Positions 62,281 to 64,000 of a stretch of DNA of 64,000 nucleotides are shown here, piece after piece. Both the position numbers and the translations under genes were made by a program. The notes under the pieces were generated by a model. That model saw nothing but the letters and a program-made list of their open reading frames with translations. It made no database searches and was not told the origin of the DNA. The stretch is from Guptibacillus hwajinpoensis (GTDB taxonomy: Bacteria; Bacillota; Bacilli; Bacillales; Guptibacillaceae), in the NCBI RefSeq assembly GCF_020171785.1, contig NZ_JAIVAE010000010.1:1-64000 (forward strand), in the 5' to 3' direction. The first letter of the stretch is position 1. Each line of letters opens with the position of its first letter.

Positions 62281-63009
62281 ATGGGAAGATTTCTTCTTAA
62301 TCTTATTGCTTATATTATCGTCGTAACGGTAAACGGGCTAGCTAATGCACTTCCACTAAATGGACAAACGACTGGAGAAATTTCAAATAGACTAAATGTA
62401 TTGTTTACACCTGCTGGTTATGTGTTTAGTATTTGGGGATTAATTTATCTGTTGTTAGGAATATGGGTTATCCGCCAATTCCCTAAAAGTCGTCGCGATC
62501 TGCCAGTCTATCAGAAAACGAGCGGACTATTTGTATTAAGCTCCATCCTAAATAGTCTATGGATTTTCCTATGGCATTATGAATTCTTCGGACTATCTGT
62601 TATTGTTATGCTTCTTTTACTCTTAACTCTCATCAGACTATACACGAAAGCAAAAGCAGCAGACGGATCCTTCTTTGACTTACTCCCTTTTTCCGTATAT
62701 CTTGGGTGGATTAGCGTAGCGACAATCGCAAACATTAGTTATTATCTAACCTACATCGACTGGGATGGTTTCGGCTTATCTGATTCTTTATGGACTATCC
62801 TTCTTTTAATTATCGCCACAATATTGGCGCTTACTTTCCTAAAAAAAGAGCAAGATTGGGTTTATCCGCTCGTATTTGTATGGGCCTTTATTGGAATTGG
62901 CGTAAAAAATCAAAATGGAGACGTACCGCTGGTCGTCTATTCATCCTACTTTCTTGCTGCACTTATCTTCATCGTCACTATTGTGTATGCTATTAAAAAT
63001 AAACGCTAA
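62281..63009 (+). CDS. TspO/MBR-related membrane protein
   Basis: 242 residues, ATG after AAGGAGGTTCTT. Seven to eight membrane helices, longer than the five-helix classical TspO. The TspO-like block FTPAGYVFSIWGLIYLLLGIW (about 38-58) and tryptophan-rich loops are seen; the C-terminal half extends with further helices. Classical TspO binds tetrapyrroles; this longer group is uncharacterised, so binding is only suggested. Confidence 0.82.
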   Translation: MGRFLLNLIAYIIVVTVNGLANALPLNGQTTGEISNRLNVLFTPAGYVFSIWGLIYLLLGIWVIRQFPKSRRDLPVYQKTSGLFVLSSILNSLWIFLWHYEFFGLSVIVMLLLLLTLIRLYTKAKAADGSFFDLLPFSVYLGWISVATIANISYYLTYIDWDGFGLSDSLWTILLLIIATILALTFLKKEQDWVYPLVFVWAFIGIGVKNQNGDVPLVVYSSYFLAALIFIVTIVYAIKNKR

Positions 63010-63016
63010 ATAAAAG

Positions 63017-63043
63017 CCTCGTTTCCAAAAGGAAACGAGGTTT
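63017..63043. terminator. Bidirectional terminator
   Basis: CCTCGTTTCC / GGAAACGAGG hairpin between the TspO-like gene and the convergent YitT family gene. Confidence 0.85.
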
Positions 63044-63048
63044 ATCAA

Positions 63049-63897
63049 TTAAGCAAGTGATTTAAAGTCCTGACCAAGAATTTCCTTCATACTATGAACT
63101 GTTATAAAGGCTTTTTGATCAACCGCACCAACGTGCTTTTTCAATTTTAGGAGATCTTTTCTTCCAAGAATCGTTGTAATCACTTCTTTTTCATCTGAAG
63201 TAAACGCGCCTCTTGCTGTGTGAATTGTAGCGCCTTTCCCAATTACTTCAACAATAAAGGAACGAATTTCTTCACTCTCTTTACTAATGATTACAATCTC
63301 TTTCTTTGCTTCAAAGCTTTGAAGCGTATAATCAATCACTAAGCCGTTTAATATGACACCAAATATTGCATACATTCCGATTTCAGGTCCAAATAAGACG
63401 ACTGAGAATAGGGCAATTGAAATATCTGAGACTAGAACGGCTTTCCCAACATCCATTGAGAAGAATTTATTGAGAATCATCGCAATGATATCCGTACCGC
63501 CAGTAGAAGCTTTCTGATGAAAAACAAGTCCCATACCAGCTGCAGCAATACACTGTCCAATGATCAATTGAATCAAGATATCCTGACTAAATGGCTCAGT
63601 CACCGGGATAAAGCGCTCAAATGCCCATACAGCAAGTGATAACGCAAAGCTTGCATAGATCGTTTTAACACCGAATTTAGGTCCGAGAAAAAGAATTCCA
63701 ACTAACAAAAGAACTGCGTTCAAAATAATCATGAACATTCCGACTGACAGGTTTGGGACAAGATGGTTCATCAGAATCGACAAACCACTGACTCCCCCTG
63801 TTGCAAGACTATTAGGAGAAAGGAAGAAATGAACGTGGGTAGCAACACCGAGCGCACCCAAAGTAATTAGCAGATAAGTTTTGATGTGATGAAGCAT
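63049..63897 (-). CDS. YitT family membrane protein (DUF161/DUF2179)
   Basis: 282 residues, ATG after GGGAGGGATAATAG. Five to six membrane helices at 8-190 (SPNSLATGGVSGLSILMNHL near residue 28; HQKASTGGTDIIAMILNKF near 128) and a C-terminal soluble DUF2179 domain (about 195-280; VEVIGKGATIHTARGAFTSDEKEVITTILGRKDLLKLK). Several paralogues exist in each Bacillus; function unknown. 103 bases remain to the window's right edge, without a gene. Confidence 0.92.
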   Translation of the reverse strand: MLHHIKTYLLITLGALGVATHVHFFLSPNSLATGGVSGLSILMNHLVPNLSVGMFMIILNAVLLLVGILFLGPKFGVKTIYASFALSLAVWAFERFIPVTEPFSQDILIQLIIGQCIAAAGMGLVFHQKASTGGTDIIAMILNKFFSMDVGKAVLVSDISIALFSVVLFGPEIGMYAIFGVILNGLVIDYTLQSFEAKKEIVIISKESEEIRSFIVEVIGKGATIHTARGAFTSDEKEVITTILGRKDLLKLKKHVGAVDQKAFITVHSMKEILGQDFKSLA

Positions 63898-64000
63898 CTA
63901 TTATCCCTCCCGTTGTTTTGTTTTCGTTTCGTAAGCACAATCGGGATTATAATAGGGATTTAATACTTTGTAAACAACCTAAACCTAAGATTTTTAATTG

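Noticed and set aside
1..64000. Prophage, insertion sequence, CRISPR array or restriction/toxin-antitoxin locus
   Set aside because: No integrase, transposase, Cas, methylase/endonuclease or toxin-antitoxin pair was found on either strand; gene content is chromosomal core with a few inserted transport blocks.

Overview
The window is a 64 kb piece of a low-GC, spore-forming member of the Bacillaceae. Evidence for this is the Bacillus-type 16S leader and boxA at the left edge, spore genes (gamma-type SASP, SspK, PdaA, and YfhD, YfhE and YflJ-type small proteins), AGGAGG-type ribosome binding sites, GTG/TTG starts, and strong conservation of the B. subtilis gene neighbourhood yfl-yfk-yfj-yfh-yga-rrn. 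The exact genus is a guess; it is not B. subtilis itself, because several blocks are inserted or exchanged.

Layout. 1-380: 5' end of a leftward rRNA operon with tandem promoters. 381-4.7 kb: ygxA, ygzB, perR, a cobalamin adenosyltransferase, a hydroxyacid dehydrogenase and Bcp. 4.7-7.4 kb: ion channel, lipoprotein-like class F sortase, a two-repeat DUF4397 surface protein with an LPxTG-like tail, and a divergent ECF sigma factor. 7.4-10 kb: ABC-2 exporter. 10-12.7 kb: gsaB and ygaE. 12.7-18.4 kb: five-gene Dpp/Opp peptide importer. 18.5-26.4 kb: ygaD, ygaC, ygaB, SRAP protein, sspE, SDR, mutY, yfhP, yfhJ. 26.5-32.4 kb: sspK, small spore-type proteins, yfhH, recX, yfhF, amidohydrolase, a GNAT gene with a remarkable leader, yfhE and yfhD. 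32.5-32.7 kb: four DnaA boxes. 32.7-39 kb: RNA methyltransferase, DNA glycosylase, pdaA, yfkD, YczE-type membrane protein, MATE pump. 39-50 kb: redox and stress genes, zosA, VLRF1, yfkH, fructosamine kinase, yfkJ, YjbQ. 50-54.3 kb: YkuI-type degenerate EAL protein and two PAS/STAS sensors around a YwaF-type protein and an acylphosphatase. 54.3-64 kb: lone siderophore-type N-hydroxylase, a broken methyltransferase, an ABC exporter, yflJ and assorted YqjF, YfmJ, TspO-like and YitT genes.

The most interesting element is the leader of the GNAT gene at 31388. It can fold as a nearly complete tRNA cloverleaf (31257-31325) whose T arm and acceptor strand compete with a long downstream hairpin. That hairpin competes with an anti-sequestor, which competes with a hairpin hiding the ribosome binding site. 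This looks like a chain-type translational switch built on a tRNA mimic. I know of no named RNA family that fits it, but I could not run a search.

Other themes are peroxide/metal control (perR, a Per/Fur-type box before a thioredoxin-like gene and one before zosA), light and stress sensing (LOV-STAS), cell-surface display (sortase plus substrate plus sigma factor) and spore maturation. Most genes end in clear Rho-independent terminators, many shared between convergent genes.
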